Part shown: positions 1 to 12,110 of the stretch, piece after piece
Layout of the letters: the number at the start of each line of letters is the position of its first letter
Position numbering within the stretch: the first letter of the stretch is position 1
Source: Lithobates sylvaticus
Taxonomy: Eukaryota > Chordata > Amphibia > Anura > Ranidae
DNA length: 64,000 bases
Assembly (NCBI GenBank): GCA_028564925.1
Contig: CM053031.1
Location: forward strand, 98,816,888-98,880,887
Direction of reading: 5' to 3'
Translations under genes and position numbers: made by a program
The notes under the pieces: generated by a model
The model's database searches: none
What the model was told of the DNA's origin: nothing
What the model saw: the letters and a program-made list of their open reading frames with translations, nothing else

Positions 1-764
1 TAGTTTAAGCGAACCTGTAATGGACGTTTGGTACGGCACACATATTGCAGCCCACATGGGCACTGCAACATGTAGACCACCCCAGTGGTGGAACAGGTGA
101 TGCATGGCTTGATAGTATGACTAGCCTGTGTGGCTGGACAAGTGAACATAGTAGTACGTCTTCAAGGGTTCGAATTGAGAGAGCAAATTCTACACCTCCC
201 ACACTTGTAATAGCCTGATAGTTGGTCAAAAAAGCCCTTAGTCGATTTAGGTGGATCGATTACATTAGGTGGCAATTGGTTTCTTAAAGAAGGGACACCC
301 CTAAAGACTACTCTAGGCTTTTCAGGCACAACACCCTTCAATATGGCATCATTACTGACTATATGCCAATGTTTATTTACCAACTGCTTGATGCTCTTAT
401 GTTGTAGGGAGTAGGTGGTTATAAAAGGAACTCCACAATGAAAAGCATCATCTCTCCATGGGCCCTTAACCTTCAAAAAATCTGCCCTATTTAAATTCTC
501 AACAGCATCCAAAGTGTTAGTCAAAAAATCTTGTTGGTAACCCTTCTCAAGAAACCTAGTTGTCAACACTTCGGCTTGAGTGCGAAATTCACCTGAGTCA
601 GAGCAGTTCCTCCTAAGCCGCATGTATTGGCCTTTGGGGACTGATCTGAGCCAGGGTGTATAATGACAACTATCAGTAGGAATAAAAGAGTTTCTATCCA
701 TCACCTTGAAATAAGTGGAGGTAGCAAACCCCTCAGCCCCAAATGAAATGTTGAGATGCAATAG

Positions 765-767
<3 letters not shown>
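1..767 (-). mobile_element. Penelope-like retroelement fragment, RT-to-GIY-YIG part
   Basis: A minus-strand frame of about 200 codons (761 down to 162) carries the region that follows the reverse transcriptase in Penelope-like elements: a CHYTPWL..PKGQ..R.RRNC stretch, then EVLTTRFLEKGY, PFITTYS, KHWHIVSND and a CGRCRIC cysteine cluster. Further down the same strand, near 75 to 10, in another frame, is VVYMLQCPCGLQYV followed by RTKRPLQVRLN, the start of the GIY-YIG endonuclease. The reverse-transcriptase core is missing: the element stops at a TA microsatellite at 766, and the 3' part runs off the left edge of the window. Penelope-like elements insert through GIY-YIG cleavage and are distinct from LTR elements. 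A Neptune-type subgroup fits the text best, but this is from memory of the family. It is a relic with more than one frame interruption. Confidence 0.8.

Positions 768-840
<73 letters not shown>
766..840. repeat. (TA)n microsatellite
   Basis: About 37 TA units lie between the Penelope-like fragment and a Tc1-like terminal repeat. The Tc1 end begins directly at the last TA, consistent with insertion at TA. Confidence 0.97.
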
Positions 841-844
<4 letters not shown>

Positions 845-958
845 CTTAAAAAGTATTCATACCCCCTTGAAATTTTACACATTTTGTAATTTGTTACAAT
901 CAAAAACGTAAATGTATTTTATTGGGATTTTATGTGATAGACCAACACAAAGTGGCAC
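838..958. mobile_element. Tc1-like terminal repeat fragment
   Basis: The phrase AAAAAGTATTCATACCCCCT begins at the end of the TA array, followed by text resembling the long terminal inverted repeats of vertebrate Tc1-like transposons (ending near ACCAACACAAAGTGGCAC). Only one end is present. The transposase and the other end are absent, and CR1 LINE sequence follows at once. Confidence 0.65.
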
Positions 959-959
959 G

Positions 960-2810
960 TAGTTACACAGTTAGTCAGGTTGACACAAGTCCATCTAGTT
1001 CAACCATAAAAATAAATAAAAAATAATATCATACAATCCCATATACCCAATCCTATACCCACAGTTGATCTAGAGGAAGGCGAAAACCCCCAGTAAAGCA
1101 TGATCCAATTTGCTACAACAGGGAAAAAAATTCCTTCCTGACACCAAGTTCACTATATGGACCCCTTATATATTTGTACATGTTGATCATACCCCCCCTT
1201 AATCTAATCCTCTCAAGAGAGAATACATTCAGTTCCTCTAATCTTTCCTCATAGCTGAGTTTCTCCATGCCTCTTAACAGTTTTGTTGCCCTTCTCTGCA
1301 CTTTCTCCAGTTCCCTGATATCCTTTTTGAGAACTGGTGACCAAAACTGAACTGCATATTCCAGGGGCAAAATGTACAGGGGCAAAATGATATCGCTCTC
1401 TCTGGAGTCCATACCTCTCTTAATACAAGAAATTACTTTGGTCGCTTTGGAAACCGCATCTAACAAAACCCCCAGATCCTTCTCCACCATTGATTTGTAC
1501 TCCCCCTAGTATGTATGATGCATGCATATTATTAGCCCCCAAGTGCATAACTTTACATTTATCAACATGAAACCTCATCTGCCACTTAGTCGACCAATTA
1601 GACAGTGCAATGAGGTTGGCTTGTAAATTGGAGACATTCTGTAAGGACGTTATTCCACTGCATAGTTTGGTGTCATCTGCAAAGACTGAAATGGTACTTT
1701 TAATCCCAGACCCTATATCATTTGTAAAGATATAAAAAAAAGGGTCCCAACACTGAACCTTGGGGTACACCACTAATAACTTTAGACCATTCAGAGTAAG
1801 AATAATTAACCACTACTTTCTATAGCCAGTTTTCTATCCATTTACAAACTGATATTTTCAAGCCTGTAGACTTTAACTTACACATTAGTTGTGTGTGGGG
1901 AACTCTATCGAACATTTTTGCAAAATCCAAGTATATCACATCCACAGCCACCCCTCTGTCCAAGGTTTTACTTACCTCTTCATAAAAATAAATCAGATTT
2001 GTTTGACAACCTCTGTCTTTCATGAATCCTTGATGTCTGTTGCTTGCTGTCTGTCCCCAGTCATCCACTCTAGATTATTTTGTAAAGGGCCTACATGCTC
2101 AGACCTGACCTTTTAACTATTAATATATTTGAATAATTCTTTGGGGTTTGTCCTACTATCTTTTGCAATCTGTCAATTTTTGCATCCTTGATTTCCTTTT
2201 TACATATTCTGTTATATTCTTTGTAACATTTAAACAACAATAGTGTTCCTTCATTTTTATATTTTTTAAAGGCTATTTTCTTATTGTTTATAGCTTTTTT
2301 TAACTTTGGCCGTGAGCCACATTTATTTATTTTTAGCCTTTTAAACTCATTGCCCATGGGAATATACTTTTCAGTGAGTTCACAAACAGTCTTTTTGAAG
2401 AATTCCCATTTCTGTTCTGTGTTCATCGATGCTAATATTCCCTCCCAGTATAAGTCCTGGAGAGCAGCCCTTATCCTTGGAAAATTTGCTCTCTTAAAGT
2501 TAAGTGTTTTTATCTTTCCCGTATGTGTTTTTTCTTACAGCGAACATCAAATGAAATAATGTTATGGTCACTGCTACCCAGATGTTCCTTTATATGAACA
2601 TTACTAATAAGCTCTGCGTGGTTTGAGATTGCCAGGTCCAACAGAGCATCATTCCTAGTTGGGGCCTCAATAAACTGGACCATAAAATTGTCCTGTAAAA
2701 GGAGTATGAATTTTTGCCCTTTAACGGTTCCAGCAGTGCCATTACTCCAGTCAATTTCCGGGTAGTTAAAATCCCCCATTATCATCACTGTCCCAGCCCT
2801 TGCAGCCCTT
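960..2810 (-). mobile_element. CR1-type LINE, 5'-truncated and decayed
   Basis: Reading the minus strand from 2788 down gives, in order: an APE endonuclease end (MGDFNYPEIDW, then LGSSDHNIISF); a linker near 2426-2091; reverse-transcriptase motifs GFMKDRGCQTNL and YLDFAKMFDRVPH near 2068-1820; the catalytic block FADDTKL near 1700; and the C-terminal LEKVQRRATKLL..LSYEERL..L block near 1300. The 3' UTR holds the typical CR1 phrase GGAAGGAATTTTTTTCCC and GCCTTCCTC, and ends near 960 with GGTTGAACTAGATGGACTTG. The domains fall in different frames, so the copy is dead. The 5' end (ORF1 and most of the endonuclease) is missing. CR1 elements are target-primed retrotransposons and are commonly truncated this way. 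Confidence 0.9.
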
Positions 2811-3702
2811 TCCGTCTGTTCAAGGAGCTGAGATTAACAATAGTCAGAGCATAAAAGTAGTGCAGTCTATGTGATTTTTCAACAACAATAGTAAATCAGC
2901 TGCAGTACACCACCTAGGTGCTTTTCAATTCATCTGTTAGTTTAAAGTCATAGCGTTGGGGGTGTTTGTTGAGATTTCTAGGTGCTTATTAACTTGGCAG
3001 TGATATACAGTAGGTCACAGGAGTTTGGCAAAGTGGGGTTGTGTAGGTTACTAGTTGATGTTCATGAAGACAAAGGGGCAAGTCATAGGTACTAATTAAT
3101 TCAATGTGGGATGGCCAATAATGGGAAATGTTCATGACAATTCATAAAATCAAAAACTTAAAAAAAGAGGATATAGTTAGATGTATTGCCCTTCTTTTCT
3201 TGTTTTTTTTTTTCAATTATTCACTATAGACATTAATCACTATAGACAAAATGTATCAGCTATATGACCCATTCACATCTGTCCATTATTATGCTATTAA
3301 AAAAAGGAAGAGTGCAACATGAATTTTAAGTAGAAATCACATTCATTTTTGTGCAGCTAGTTCACATCTATGTGCTACAATTAGCACATGTTAAAGCTTA
3401 TCTCTGGGCAAAAATGGATAAAGTATTTTGGCTTTTTATGGTCCAGGCACTGAGTTAGGGTTGTGAGTATGTAAGGATGGATATTTTTTAACCTGCCTAA
3501 CTATATCACTTAAAAAAAAAACTTAAAAAGGAATATAAATCTTAAGCTAACCTACTATTTGATTTTTGTATTGTGGTAGTACACAGGTAGGAAGGCAAAA
3601 GTATAGTTTAAACTATAATTTTTGTGGCTAATAAAAGTTTCTACACAATAGTTTGATAAGGTAGTAGTTGTCCTTTTTGAAGTGGCTGCAAGTATCCCAT
3701 GC
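2811..3702. other. No gene seen
   Basis: AT-rich DNA with homopolymer runs. I see no exon, RNA or clear element end here. Confidence 0.6.
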
Positions 3703-4591
3703 TTTACCACTTTGCGCCCCAGCCTATAGCAGAATGACGGCCGGAAGGTGGTTCAGTTATCCTGACTGGGCGTCATATGACATCCAGCCGATCGGCGGCT
3801 CTCCTGACAGGGGGGTCTGCGCTGATAAACAGCCCCCACGTGGATGCCCACACTGGACCCCCAGGGATGCCGCCAGGACCACCAGGGAAGCGCCCAACAT
3901 GTGGATGGCCAGGTATGTCCCCCATGGCCACCAGGGATGCCACAGTGTGCCCAATTTATGCCAATCAGTGCCCACAAATGGTGGCAGTCAGTGCACATTA
4001 TGAATGCTTGCCAGATCAGTGATTCCCAGCAGTGCCACCCATCAGTGTCCATCAGTGCCACCTATCAGTGCCCATCTGTGCCCATCAGTGCCCACCTATC
4101 AGTGCCAATTAGTGCCCATCCATGCCACCTATCAGTGCCACCCATAAGTACCCATCAGTGCAGGCTTTCAGTGCCTGTGAGGGCCCATCAGTGCCGCCTA
4201 TGAGTGCCCATCAGTGCTGCATACCAGTGCCACCTATCAGTGCCCATCAGTGCCACCTCATTGGTGCCACCTCATCAGTGCCGCCTTATCAGTGCCCGTT
4301 AGTGCACCCTTATCAGTGCCCGTCATTGAAGGAGAAAACATACTTATTTACAAGATTTTATAACAGAAACAAAGAAAAACCTTTTATTTTTTCAAAATGT
4401 AAGTATTTTTTTATTTGTGATCAAATACCACCAAAAGAAATCTCTATTTGTGGGAACAAAATTATATAAAAATGTGTTTGGGTACAGTGTTGCATGACCG
4501 TGCAATTGTCATTCGAAATGCGACAGCGCTGAAAGCTAAAAATTGGTTTGGGCAGGAAGGGGGTGTAAGTGCCTGGAATTGAAGTGGTTAA
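3703..4591 (+). mobile_element. Non-autonomous TTAA element (subfamily 2) with minisatellite
   Basis: The left end is TTTACCACTTTGCGCCCCAG (a mutated TTAACCACTT end) and the right end is GAATTGAAGTGGTTAA, so the ends are inverted versions of CCACTT next to TTAA. The 5' half matches the copy at 10187 (CTATAGCAGAATGACGGCCG; GGCGTCATATGACATCCAGC). The 3' half (GTGATCAAATACCACCAAAA, ACAGTGTTGCATGACCGTGC, GCGACAGCGCTGAAAGC) is shared with all members listed here. There is no coding capacity; long frames across it come from the internal repeat. TTAA target choice suggests piggyBac- or Kolobok-type mobilisation, but no transposase partner lies in the window. Confidence 0.8.
4028..4330. repeat. Minisatellite CAGTGCCCATCAGTGCCACC
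   Basis: An irregular tandem array of CAGTGCC-based units of roughly 10 and 20 bp lies inside the TTAA element. It has variants CCATCAGTGCC, CACCTATCAGTGCC and CCTCATCAGTGCC. The same array occurs at the same internal position in the copies at 10187 and 52270, with different lengths. Confidence 0.92.
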
Positions 4592-4739
4592 ATCATTAGA
4601 TGTGGTGGCTGCATCAGTTTCCTTTTCTTTGGCTTTTTCCCCTTTGTTTTCACCTGGTCATGTGGGCAGTAACACACCTCCTATATTAGTGAGACACAAC
4701 TCTGGAGGAATAAGCATAGGAGGCACATCAGGCAACAGC

Positions 4740-6020
4740 ATTGTCAGTAGTGATGGGCTGAACACCCCCGGTTCGGTTCGCACCAGAACTCTATCTATGG
4801 GACTCGAACTTGATAAATCAAAAGTCCCAAGTTTGAAGGCTTATATGCAAGTGTTAGCCATAAAAAGAGTATGGGGGCCCGGATACTGCTCTGGGGACAT
4901 GTATCAATGCAAAAAGTTTTATTTTAAAAAGATTGTTTTTACCCACTTGCCTACCAGCTGCTGCAGTTATACTGCAACAAGCTGGCTCGGTTGCATGGAT
5001 TGGCATAGCTGTACATGGGGCTCGTTTATGGCTTTCTGTGGGTGTGCATGCATGCTGATTGGCCAGTGGGGGAGCCAAGCAGCAGGTCCGGCGGACTCGA
5101 GGTCCGCCGGCCGCCCGCGATCGTTCCCTGCAGTGACAGAACGGGGATCTGCCGAAGTAAACAAGGCAGATCACACACAAATGCTGTCTTTCTGCTATGC
5201 AGGAAGATTAATCTGTGTGTTATCCCAGGCAACCCATTCCCCATACAGTTATCAAACACACCCAGGGAACACAGTAAACCCCTTGATTGCCCCTGATGTT
5301 AACCCCTTCCCTGCCAGTGACATTAGTACAATGTCAGTGCATATTTCTAGCACTGATCACTGTAATAATGTCACTGGTTCCCAAAAAAGTGTCAAAAGTT
5401 AGGTGTTCGATCTGTCAGCCGCAATATTGCAGTCCCACAAAAAATTGATGATCACTGCCATTACTAGTAAAAAAAAAATAATAATGACAATGCCATAAAT
5501 CTATCCCCTAGTTTGTAGATGTGATAACTTTTGCGCAAACCAATCAATATACGCTTATTGTTTTTTTTTTTACCAAAAATATGTAGCAGAATATACATTG
5601 GCCTAAATAGATGAAGAAATTAGATGTTTATAATTTTTTTATTGAGTCTGTTTTATAGCAGAAAAAATAAAATATTGTTTTTTTTCCAAAATTATAGCGC
5701 AAAAAAGAAAAAACGCAGGGGTGATCAAATACCACCATTAGAAAGCTCTATTTGTGGGGAAAAAAAAAGGACAATTTTATTTGGGTATAGCTTTGCACGC
5801 CCGCGCAATTGTCAGCTAAAATAACACAGTGCCATATCACAAAGAATGGCCTGGTCATTAAGGGGGTAAATCCTTTCCGTTCCTTAAGTGGTTAAAGGAG
5901 CAGTGATTTTAATAATGCCTGAAATAAAAAACAATAAAAATGAAAAATTCCTTTCAATAAAGTGCCTGGGGGGTCCCCTTAGTCTGTCTTGGGGCCAAAC
6001 CGATGCCCGGTCGGGGAGGA
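4740..6020 (+). repeat. Interspersed repeat split by a TTAA element
   Basis: The left part (4740-4938: GGGCTGAACACCCCCGGTTC, then GGGGACATGTATCAATGCAA and a T-rich tract) and the right part (5896-6020: AGGAGCAGTGATTTTAATAA, then AATTCCTTTCAATAAAGTGC and CTGGGGGGTCCCCTTAG) are contiguous in another copy at about 21560-21800. The 957-bp element at 4939-5895 separates them here. This is a good internal control for the insertion boundaries. Confidence 0.75.
4939..5895 (+). mobile_element. Non-autonomous TTAA element (subfamily 1), copy D
   Basis: It starts near TTTACCCACTTGCCTACCAG and ends CCTTAAGTGGTTAA. Inside are the landmarks seen in the copies at 53854, 54882 and 57007: a GC-rich hairpin (GTCCGGCGGACTCGAGG, then GTCCGCCGG), GCGATCGTTCCCTGCAGTGA, GTTAACCCCTTCCCTGCC, TTGCGCAAACCAATCAATAT, a poly-T-rich middle, and GGTGATCAAATACCACCA near the 3' end. 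It has no open frame of its own. The 277-codon frame that runs from 4569 across it is fortuitous. Confidence 0.85.
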
Positions 6021-6295
6021 GGAGTGTTCTATTTATTTGCATATTTACATACAATAACAAACTAAAGCCAATCTTCAGCTCACATTTTATATTCAGTTAC
6101 AGCAATCCGTTTTTTTTCTTTTTGTAATAAAGGTTTTGCATGAATAAACAAAAGCTTATTATTTTAATCACCTTTGCCAGTGTTAAGTGGTTTATCTCAT
6201 TCATGTAAATTAATACATTCTGCTTGTGAGCTTGGGCTGTAAAAAACAGACATGCTGGCTGACTTACCAGATGAAAATAGAAGAAAGAAAGCCTA

Positions 6296-6555
6296 AAGCT
6301 GGGTTCAAACATGCTGAGGTCGTGGCTTACAGCACGGGGTCTGTTGCATCCCTGTCAGGTGCAAATCAGGTCCGAATTTCTGCCTGAATTTGCACCTTAT
6401 TCGGAGCTAAAGACGCACAGGATCTTATCCAAATGCAGACCGCGGCCACCCCGGAGGTGTGTGAACCGGCTCCATTAAGAGCTGGTTCACACGATCCTGT
6501 CATGCAAATTGGATGCGGGGTAACCCACATGCAATTTGCACGGCACTACTACCAC
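6296..6555 (+). mobile_element. Short inverted-repeat element, GGGTTCAC family
   Basis: The text AAAGCTGGGTTCAAACATGC ... GGTCCGAATTTCTGCCTGAA ... GAACCGGCTCCATTAAGAG ... GTCATGCAAATTGGATGCGG matches the element at 38732-39005 and the reversed copy at 53580-53857. It is a non-coding MITE-like unit. Its right end is poorly preserved. Confidence 0.65.
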
Positions 6556-8122
6556 CTCCCGGCGGCACAGTATTGGTTCTTTTGAAACTGTATTTGTAAC
6601 TAAATTGCTGTCTTCCCATCATTAATTGCTGCCTTCTTATCATTAATTGCTGCTGTGTACTTTTTCACTGGCTCAGGATCATTCTGCATGCTTCAAGAGA
6701 TACATTTCATGGACACATTTCCCATTCTTATTATTGGGACAGTTTTGCTAACACAATGACGTTGAGCTAACTTAACCTTCAAACCACTACTGCCAGCCAC
6801 GGGATGGAAGAAGATAAATTAACATTTCTTTCAGCAGCTTCTTGGTCTGCCTGTAATCAAGATATTGAGATTGATGGATGCATTCTAGGCATACAAAGAA
6901 CAGAATAAAGCCTGTTTGTGCCCTAATAAACTATACTTTTCCATTTTAGTGCTAAATAGTTAACCAGGAAGCAAATCATTAACATTTTCTATTCCCCAAA
7001 TAGGAAAATCACCAGTACTATGGGTTGTGTGAGTTAAACCGAAAAAGAGGCTATGTTATTTAGCAATCAAGTAAAATTGTCACCATCTAATTGACCTAAC
7101 CAAGTTCATCAATTCCAATTATATGGCAACCAGAGGCATTTAATGTTAGGTAGGGCAAGCTAATTAAATTGCAATAAATATTAGTTTGCATTCTAGTAAC
7201 AGCCAGCGTCTAATGAATTAACTGCTAATAGCTCATTTATTAAGTGCCAATTACATGCTGGTAGCAGACAATTTGAAAGTAATAGGAAAACTTTGTCCTT
7301 TTTTGTTATAAGAAATGTCCTCCAACTTTGTCCTGATGTGTATTACATTCATTAGATCAAGTCTAAAGCTTATTGCTTGAACGAGTTTGCATCCCTGTAG
7401 CATAATATGTTTGTATGAATGCTGCATAAGCATAATGTTTATATTATGCCCAGTCATTAAATATAGCCACACAATCTAAAAGATGATGTGTTTTTCTCTG
7501 TCCACTGTTCCCTGCCTCTAGCTCCTGAGAAGAACTTGCTAAGAGGTTTTTTTCTTCATATTCTTTGGGTTGATTTTTTACAGTTATGGTTTAATAACCA
7601 TTTATGTAAATTTCATGCAAGATAACCAACAGTAGAGTATGGGATTTCTTGAAGAAAATTAAATTCTGTAGATTGTGTCTATAATTCCATGCTAAAAGAT
7701 TTGTATGTTTGACACAGACACAATCCAGGACAGTCCTGGGAAATCTTAAAAGTAATGACAAGCATGACTATGAGTGTTAATATATAAAAAAAAAAAACAC
7801 TCTTGCCAACTTGTATATGATAATACAAAATTTGTAAAATTTTCGATGAGGTTAGTCATAGTAAAAAGCTCATGTTTTCCTAGCTGCAGACCCAAGCTCC
7901 TCATGGTGGGTTTCCAAGGATTTCATATGGTACTTTGCAGAAATGATCACCAGTTCCTGGTTATCCTAGATCTAATGAGAATCTCTGGGATAGCATCTGC
8001 TTAAAATATAACTAAAGGAAAACCTTCTTTTAGTTTTGGAGTGGAGAGGAATTAGAACACCTGTCCGTTTTTTTGTTTTTTTCTGCTGTCTGTAACCCCC
8101 ATTAGGATGATTCACCCACTCT
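6556..8122. other. No gene seen
   Basis: AT-rich sequence with a few short imperfect direct repeats. I found no exon with convincing splice borders and no recognised element. Confidence 0.6.
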
Positions 8123-8522
8123 TAGCCCCCCGTACACACGGTCGGAAATTCCAACCACAAAATCCGTCGGATTTTTTCTTACGGATTTTGTCCGACGCTG
8201 GTGTTGCATACACACGGTCGGACAAAGTTGTCGAAAAATACGATAATTCTGAACGTGGTGACGTTCGTTGCGTACGACGGAACTACGTAGAGGCTAGTAG
8301 CCTATAGCGTTGGTCTCGTAATTTGATCTGAGCATGCGTGGCACTTTGTCCGTCGGAATTCTCTTCACGCGATCAGAAAAAGTCTGATCGGATTTTGTTG
8401 TCCGAAAATTTGAGAGCAGGATCTCAAATTTCCGACAGAAAAAGTCCGATGGAGCCCACACACGGGCAGATTTTCCGACAACATGGTCCGATCGGAATTT
8501 CCGACCGTGCGTACGGGGCATA
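8123..8522. mobile_element. Palindromic TA-flanked element, copy 1 of 6
   Basis: The left end is TAGCCCCCCGTACACACGGT and the right end is CCGACCGTGCGTACGGGGCA followed by TA; the two are reverse complements with few differences. The interior is full of TCCGACGG/CCGTCGGA half-sites. It is a non-coding fold-back element. A TA target duplication is likely, so a Tc1/mariner-type or related transposase could have moved it, but the superfamily cannot be fixed from the ends alone. Confidence 0.85.
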
Positions 8523-10186
8523 TTTGTTATGTTTTCCACTATCACCTAAGTGAACATGAACTAAATCTGGTCACTAGAACAGTACTAGGGGGGAAATTTC
8601 CCAATGGGAACACTAGTTCTGGTGACAATCAAGGATTCCATCACTTTGGAGGGATTTCCTCTCACTTCCTGTTTTGGATATGAGACAAGAACTGAAGGGA
8701 TATTTTATTGGGGGGGCACAGATGGCAAAAAAGCTGACAGTGATTATCGATCCAAAATGAAAAACAAAAAGTTTTGCCTTTAGTAATTTAAGAGTTTCTG
8801 TCCCCCTTCTGTTTCTAAATCAGAAATGTTTGAGTCTATAAAAAATAATTCCACTTGCAGTTTCAATAAATACAAGTCATCAAATATACTGTATTGGACT
8901 CAAGTAATGTGTGTCAGGATGGTTTCCAAAACTGCAAGTGCACATTCTTTAAACACCAGGATTTTCTACCTTCCACTCAGCTGTCCACTTGTGTCCTGAA
9001 TGGGTACCTCCTAGTTTGAAAAATAAAATGCCAACTCTAGTTACTTTGTGAGAGCTAAAGCTCGCCTATCCATTCCCTCTAGCTTCCAGTTGTAGTTCAA
9101 ATTCAATTTAACTGATATGACTTACCGTAATAGGAGTGAGGAATTATCACTTTTTTACCATGATTGTATAGTTTACTATTTACAAGGAAACAATTGATAC
9201 TATTCTAAATTACTAAATTTTATTAAAGTTTTAACTGTAAAAAAAGGTTTTCCCTCAATGAATCAAATAGTAATCCTATCAAAACATAGAAGAATGGTTG
9301 GGTGCATTTTAAATTAACATTAAATAATATATATATATTTTTTTACATTGTGTTGTATTAAATTAATTAGGGTTTACATTGGGGTAATCATAGATGAGTT
9401 TAAAATCATAGATTCACTAGTAAATCACAAGTCAGCTCAAGCTCCATGCCACAAAGTAGTAGAAAATGTATCAAAAAACAAAAAATATTTACATGTTGGT
9501 ATATTTCTATTCTTCTAGATAATGAATACTTCAGATTTAAGGAGAATTACTTTGTATAAGAGTACATAATTCAGACACCTATTTTTATAAATACTTTTTT
9601 TTTTTTTTTTTGGGGGGGGGGGGGGGGGGTGTGAAAACCAGCATTCTTCCCAACCCTGTTTTATATTCTCGATGACAATATTTTGATTCTCTTGAGTAAA
9701 ATCGCCAAAATAAAGCAGGAAAGAATTTGACACAAGCCATTATCTTTTCAGCTAGATTAAATTAATTACAATCATTATGCAAACACAACTTCAGCGACTT
9801 AGTAATAGAAGATAACTCACTGAGAGTGTATGCTTTATTTTTCTTCACTGAAAAGACCCTGCGGTCAAAATGGCTTATGTACATAAGCCTCTATTTCTAT
9901 ACTGATCTGACAACATTTTCAATTTTCACTCAACAACATTAATACTTCTCATTCATGAGTATATAAGTAAATTGAATGCCCTAGAAGACACATTTTTGTA
10001 AGGAGTAGGACACCAAATTTTAGTAAATCTTGTAAGTTGTAAGCTTAAGTTTCTAAGTAAATTGAAGTCTGCTGGAAACCTTTGAGACAATACACCTTCC
10101 AAACAAAAAAAATGACACTGCTTTTCACAGAGAACTATTGTATTTTATGTTCTCTCCAGTATTACAGGATTCACCAAAAGATAGTG
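8523..10186. other. No gene seen; T17-G18 run
   Basis: AT-rich DNA without recognised genes or elements. At 9595-9629 a run of about 17 T is followed directly by about 18 G, an unusual homopolymer junction that may also be unreliable in assembly. Confidence 0.65.
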
Positions 10187-10392
10187 TTACCACTTCCTGC
10201 CTGGCCTATAGAAGATTGATGGCTGAGAAGTGGTTCTGTCATCCAGACTGGGCATCATATGACGTCCAGCAGGATAACATGTCGGCGCGCGCCCGCTGGG
10301 GACGCACATCGTGGCGATCGCGAGTGGGGCATGTCAGTCTGACACGCCGCATCTCTAATCATGTTAGGGAGCCTCTGACAGAGGCTTCTTAC

Positions 10393-11472
10393 CAGGGCTC
10401 AAGTCCTGCAGGAACTCATGGGAACTGAGTTCCTGTACTTTTTCCACAACAGGAACTCAGTTCCCGTTAGCAGCCGTGTCCTGCAAGACTTTGAAGTATG
10501 CGAGCTGTGTGGCAGGTGCTACACCAGCAGTCGCCGACACAGCGTGCAATAGTAAGTGACGCACACCAGGGGTGGATTGACCATTCAGGCATTGCATGTA
10601 GGGGCCCCATGACAGCTTCGGCTTCAATCTACCTGTCAATCACAGCTAGCTGACGGGTAGATCAGGTCCCTGCTGCTAAGAGATTGTGTTTAGTCAGACC
10701 TCTCATGATGCGCTCCTCCCCGCTGGCCCCTCCTGATTTTCTGTCTCCTCATCTCCCCCCCCCCCCCAGTCTCCTGCATACTTGCTCTGTGTGTCCCGCT
10801 GAATCCCCCCTCCTCTATCTTCAGTGCCATATGATGAGAGAACCCCGAGGAGGAGCACAGCTATTCTGCTCACAGGACATGCAGGGAGAGAGGTGAGCTG
10901 AGGGAGGAACATCAGTTTGGGGTGGTAAGCTGAGCACAATACCTGGCAAAGTTTAATGCCAGGAGGGAAGTTTATGTGGAAATATGTGAAGGGTTGGAAT
11001 AGCAGCGAGTGTGTGTTGGAGCCCTGCAGAGTTTGCAGCCCCCCCCCCAAGCTAACATACGTCTCCTAAGCAGGAACACATCACTATCTCCCCAAGCATT
11101 CTGTCCAGATAATGTGCAGTTCATTTATGACCTTTCCGTTTAACCCTGTGTTATCCAAACTCTGTTCAATGAAAAGTGTAAACTCACCACAGAAACACTC
11201 TATATACAAAATAAAATTCCCCAATGCAATGTTCACATTTGTATGGAAGCACAATTGTATGAATGCTGATTATTCAGAGAATTACCGTATTTATGTTTGA
11301 GGATTGTTCTTTTTTTGTGTACTAACAGTTAAGCTTCATACACACAATACGAAAATTGGATGAAAAATACCACTTTTGAAGCGTTCGTGTATATGAGCGT
11401 ATTTTTTTTTTGGTGGGGGAGTGGATCTTGGGTGGGAGTTCCCACACTTTTTTCCCCAGGACTTGACCCCTG
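10393..11472. mobile_element. Non-autonomous hAT element with perfect 8-bp TSD
   Basis: The left end is CAGGGCTCAAGTCCTGCAGG and the right end is CCCCAGGACTTGACCCCTG, inverted copies of CAGGGNTCAAGTCCTG. The flanks are identical: CTTCTTAC at 10385-10392 and at 11473-11480. An 8-bp duplication with CAGG ends is the hAT signature. The element is about 1,080 bp and has no transposase frame. An internal passage GGGGTGGATTGACCATTCAG looks like a further repeat nested inside. Confidence 0.92.
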
Positions 11473-11645
11473 CTTCTTACCACGTGATCAGCTGTGACCA
11501 ATCACAGCTGATCATCGTGTGAACCAGGATGGCATTCCTCAGTTTTCGCTGACAGGGAGAGCCGATTGGTGGCTTTCCCTGTCAGAGGGGGTCTGTGCTG
11601 ATAGCACATTGATTATCAGCACAGCCCCCATCAGATGTGCCCATA

Positions 11646-12110
11646 AGCTGCCAATCAGTGCCCAACAGCTGCCAGTCAGTGCCCCCTCAATAAAGACTCT
11701 CAGTGCCCACCACAGTGCCAATCAGTGCCCACCACAGTGGCAATCAGAGCCTACCACAGTGCCAATCAGTGCCCATCACAGTGCTAATCAGTGCCCAGCA
11801 GTAACACTTGTCAGTACCTCATCATCAGTGCTGCCTATCAGTGCCATCTATTAGTGTCCATCAGTGCCACCTGTCAGTGCCTATCAGTGCCGCTGGTCAG
11901 TGCCACCTGTCAGTACCCATTAGTGCCGTCTGTCAGTGCCACCTATCAGTGCCCATCAGTGACAACTATCAGTGCCCATCAGTGCTGCATATCAGTGCTG
12001 CCTATCGGTGCCCATCAGTGCTGCATATCAGAGCCCCTCATTTCTACATATCAGTGCCTCCTCATCAGTGCCCATCAGTGCCGCCTCATCAGCGGCCGCC
12101 AGTGAAGGAG
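11646..12110. repeat. Minisatellite CAGTGCCCATCAGTGCCACC, longest copy
   Basis: About 460 bp of CAGTGCC-type units, including a sub-array CCCACCACAGTGCCAATCAG and later units with GCTGCATATCAGTGC. It lies at the same place within the TTAA element as at 4028 and 52284. Confidence 0.92.

Noticed and set aside
4569-5402. 277-codon plus-strand frame
   Set aside because: It crosses the border between an old repeat and a TTAA element, and matches no family.
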